Shown here piece by piece: positions 13,510 to 15,962 of a DNA stretch of 15,962 bases; position 1 is the first letter of the stretch; every line of letters begins with the position of its first letter. The notes under the pieces were generated by a model that worked only from the letters and a program-made list of their open reading frames with translations, made no database searches and had not been told where the DNA came from. Where the stretch lies: contig CAMNHS010000018.1 of assembly GCA_946539635.1 (NCBI GenBank), positions 1 to 15,962 of the forward strand, in the 5' to 3' direction. This DNA is from an uncultured Prevotellaceae bacterium. Its GTDB lineage: Bacteria > Bacteroidota > Bacteroidia > Bacteroidales > Bacteroidaceae. The position numbers and the translations under genes were made by a program.

Positions 13510-15962
13510 ATGGTAAAAGCTTGGCGTGAGACTGTTGTTATTCCTACATATGAGGTAGGTAAGGCAGAAAAAAATCCTATATTCCTTGAGAAACGAGTGT
13601 ATCAAGGTTCCAGTGGTGTGGTATATCCATACCCTGTTATTGAGTCAATTGAGGAAAAACCTATTGACCACGAATGGCAGGCAGTATGGCTGGAGAATGA
13701 GTATATAAAAGTTATGATACTCCCAGAGTTGGGTGGCAGAGTACAAATGGCATACGACAAGATTCGTCAGCGCCACTTCGTATATTATAATAATGTAATA
13801 AAGCCAGCCCTTGTGGGCCTTCTCGGTCCTTGGATCAGTGGGGGTATAGAGTTCAACTGGCCTCAACACCACCGTCCCAGCACCTATCTGCCTGTTGACA
13901 GCACCATAGAAGAGAATGAGGATGGTTCTGTTACCGTCTGGGTAAGCGAAAACGAAAAGATGTTTCACCAAAAGGGTATGGCTGGTTTCACACTACGCCC
14001 CGGGTATGCATATCTTGAGATAAAGGGACAGCTGTACAATCGTACCGATGTGCCACAGACTTTCCTTTGGTGGGCAAATCCCGCTGTTGAGGTAAATGAT
14101 GCATACCAAAGTGTCTTCCCACAGGACGTCAATGCCGTCTTCGATCACGGAAAACGTGCGGTTTCATCGTTTCCAATCGCTACTGGGACCTATTACAAGA
14201 TGGATTATTCTTCAGGTGTTGACATCTCTAACTATAAGAATATCAAGGTGCCAACATCATACATGGCAGTAAACTCGAAATACAATTTCGAAGGAGGCTA
14301 CGAAAACGACACCCAAGCAGGTATGCTGCATGTGGCATCAAACCATTTCTCTCCTGGTAAGAAGCAATGGACATGGGGAAATGGCGACTTCGGACGCGCC
14401 TGGGATCGCTCTCTGACAGACAAAGACAATAGGGGTATCTACAGACCTTATATCGAACTGATGGCTGGTGTTTATACAGAAAACCAACCCGACTTCACTT
14501 GGCTCATGCCATACGAAGAGAAGCAGTTTGTGCAGTATTTTATGCCATATCGTGAGGTAGGAATGGTGAAAAATGCCAGCAAAGACCTTGTCTTCGGCAT
14601 AGAAAAAACGAAGAAGGGAGAATATCAATTCAAAATACAAGGTACCAGCAAACAAGATATCCACATTGTTTTCACCGATAAAAGTGGCAAAAAACTTTAT
14701 GATGAGCATCGCACGATAAGCCCAGAGGTAGTGCTTTGCGAAAGTTTTGACGCAAATACAGATTGGTTAGAACTGACCATATATAAGGAACAATATGGCA
14801 AAGAGCGTCCTGTTCTTACTTGGTCACCGGAACCAGACGAGATACGCCCAATTCCTGATGCAGCAGAGGCAGCCCTGCTCCCTGAGCAGATCAAGACCAA
14901 CGAACAACTATACCTTACTGGTTTGCATATAGAGCAATATCGTCATGCCACATATGTCGCTACAGATTACTATCAAGAGGCTCTACGCCGTGATCCTAAT
15001 GACATACGGTGCTTAAATGCTATGGGACTATGGTATATCCGCAAAGGTCGCCTTAGCAAAGCAGAGGATTACCTCAGAAAGGCTGTAAAACTCACCATGA
15101 AACGCAATCCTCAGCCATACGACGGTGAACCACTGTATAACTTGGCCATTTGCCTGAAGTATCAGAGTTTTTCTCCTGCTTTTGACGATAATGAAAAGGC
15201 ACTTCTCAGGAAAGAGGCTTATAACCTGTTTTGGAAGGTAACATGGAACAAAGCATGGGCTGATGCAGGATATTTCGAGGCTGCAAAGATAAGTGTTATG
15301 GAAGAACGCCTCGATGATGCCTGGGAAGAGTTGCGTCGCTGCCTCAACAACAATGCCCACAACCAGAAGGCATTAGCGCTGAAGGCTACTGTTGCAAGAC
15401 TGATGGGCAAAAAGGCAGAAACAAGACAAATCTGCGAAGAAGCCTTGAAGACAGACCTCTTCAACTATGGTTGCCTCTATGAACTCGGAGAGTTTGACAA
15501 GATAAAGGTTCTTATGCATGGTATGCCAAACAACTATCAGGAGCTGGCCCTCGACTATGCTGCTGCAGGACTTTCTGATGATGTTGAGAAGATTCTGGAG
15601 ATGTCTATAGAAGCAGGTGCAGCAACTCCTATGACATATTACTACCTTTATTATTATGGTAATCGCAATGCAAAATATTTGGCAGAAGCAGAAAAGGCTG
15701 ATTCCAACTATTGTTTCCCTAATCGCATAGATGATATCCTGGCATTAGAGGCTGCCATAAAAGATGCAAAAGATGTTAGCAAGGCCCATTATTACTTGGG
15801 ATGTCTGTACTACGACAAACGCCAATATGACATAGCAACAGAGCATTGGGAGAGCAGTCGCGAGCAGAATCCTGAATTCCCTACTGTATGGAGAAATCTT
15901 GCACTTTCATATTTCAATAAACAACATAATGCAGAAAAAGCCGTTATTTATATGGAGAAGGC
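13510..15962 (+). CDS. DUF5107 / TPR-repeat protein, 3' end beyond window
   Basis: The frame is open from ATG 13510 to the end of the window (817 full codons, no stop). No signal peptide, so probably cytoplasmic. The N-terminal part (about residues 1-310) is a DUF5107 domain: YIKVMILPELGGRVQMAYD (from about residue 66) and SGGIEFNWPQHHRPSTY (from 110) are its hallmarks. The ILPxLGGR turn resembles the beta-supersandwich fold of galactose mutarotases. From about residue 464, helical TPR repeats follow, for example YYQEALRRDPND...LNAMGLWYIRKGRLSKAEDYLRKAV and AHYYLGCLYYDKRQYDIATEHWESS. Relatives I know are about 1,100 residues, so roughly a quarter is missing. Position after a sugar porter supports a role in handling the imported sugar or its glycoside, but no catalytic activity can be assigned from what is visible. 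Confidence 0.88.
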   Translation, partial: MVKAWRETVVIPTYEVGKAEKNPIFLEKRVYQGSSGVVYPYPVIESIEEKPIDHEWQAVWLENEYIKVMILPELGGRVQMAYDKIRQRHFVYYNNVIKPALVGLLGPWISGGIEFNWPQHHRPSTYLPVDSTIEENEDGSVTVWVSENEKMFHQKGMAGFTLRPGYAYLEIKGQLYNRTDVPQTFLWWANPAVEVNDAYQSVFPQDVNAVFDHGKRAVSSFPIATGTYYKMDYSSGVDISNYKNIKVPTSYMAVNSKYNFEGGYENDTQAGMLHVASNHFSPGKKQWTWGNGDFGRAWDRSLTDKDNRGIYRPYIELMAGVYTENQPDFTWLMPYEEKQFVQYFMPYREVGMVKNASKDLVFGIEKTKKGEYQFKIQGTSKQDIHIVFTDKSGKKLYDEHRTISPEVVLCESFDANTDWLELTIYKEQYGKERPVLTWSPEPDEIRPIPDAAEAALLPEQIKTNEQLYLTGLHIEQYRHATYVATDYYQEALRRDPNDIRCLNAMGLWYIRKGRLSKAEDYLRKAVKLTMKRNPQPYDGEPLYNLAICLKYQSFSPAFDDNEKALLRKEAYNLFWKVTWNKAWADAGYFEAAKISVMEERLDDAWEELRRCLNNNAHNQKALALKATVARLMGKKAETRQICEEALKTDLFNYGCLYELGEFDKIKVLMHGMPNNYQELALDYAAAGLSDDVEKILEMSIEAGAATPMTYYYLYYYGNRNAKYLAEAEKADSNYCFPNRIDDILALEAAIKDAKDVSKAHYYLGCLYYDKRQYDIATEHWESSREQNPEFPTVWRNLALSYFNKQHNAEKAVIYMEK

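Noticed and set aside
13645..15464. Minus-strand ORFs across the DUF5107/TPR gene
   Set aside because: The + strand frame is open for over 800 codons with clear DUF5107 and TPR motifs; the minus ORFs are shadows.

Overview
The window looks like chromosome of a Bacteroidales bacterium, most likely Prevotella or a close relative. SecD and SecF are fused in one polypeptide. Nearly all intergenic promoters fit the Bacteroidota pattern (T)TTG-N20-TAnnTTTG, seen on both strands. Secreted proteins have Bacteroidota-style signal or lipoprotein leaders, and genes generally lack strong Shine-Dalgarno sites. No species name can be fixed from the sequence alone.

Layout. (1) 1-717: the 3' part of an alpha/beta-hydrolase esterase. 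(2) 758-2499: a two-gene module on the + strand, a Y-family translesion polymerase with a beta-clamp motif overlapping a short YolD-like protein. It resembles Firmicutes modules and has an unusually good ribosome binding site. (3) 2705-3583: an AraC-type regulator with its own promoter. (4) 8164-3634, minus strand: an apparent operon secDF > YqiA-like esterase > lipoprotein papain-fold peptidase, with a clear promoter at 8302-8333. (5) 8165-8756: a gene-poor stretch holding a self-contained unit of promoter with palindrome, ribosome binding site, 29-codon hydrophobic/lipoprotein-like ORF and intrinsic terminator, followed by a TTTTCG repeat directly upstream of miaB. (6) 8802-10106: miaB, probably nearly leaderless, convergent with a PAP2/class A acid phosphatase-like gene only 6 bases away. 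(7) 10919-11050: a promoter followed about 60 bases later by a strong hairpin terminator with no ORF between, a candidate small RNA. (8) 11144-15962: a sugar-use locus made of an AraC regulator, a divergent sugar-porter MFS transporter and a DUF5107/TPR protein that runs off the end.

The sugar locus reads as one functional unit: regulator, importer and a carbohydrate-related cytoplasmic protein. The secDF operon ties protein export to a small esterase and an exported lipid-anchored protease. The least explained parts are the two short orphan transcription units (29-aa peptide and candidate small RNA). I see no CRISPR array, tRNA, rRNA or insertion sequence.
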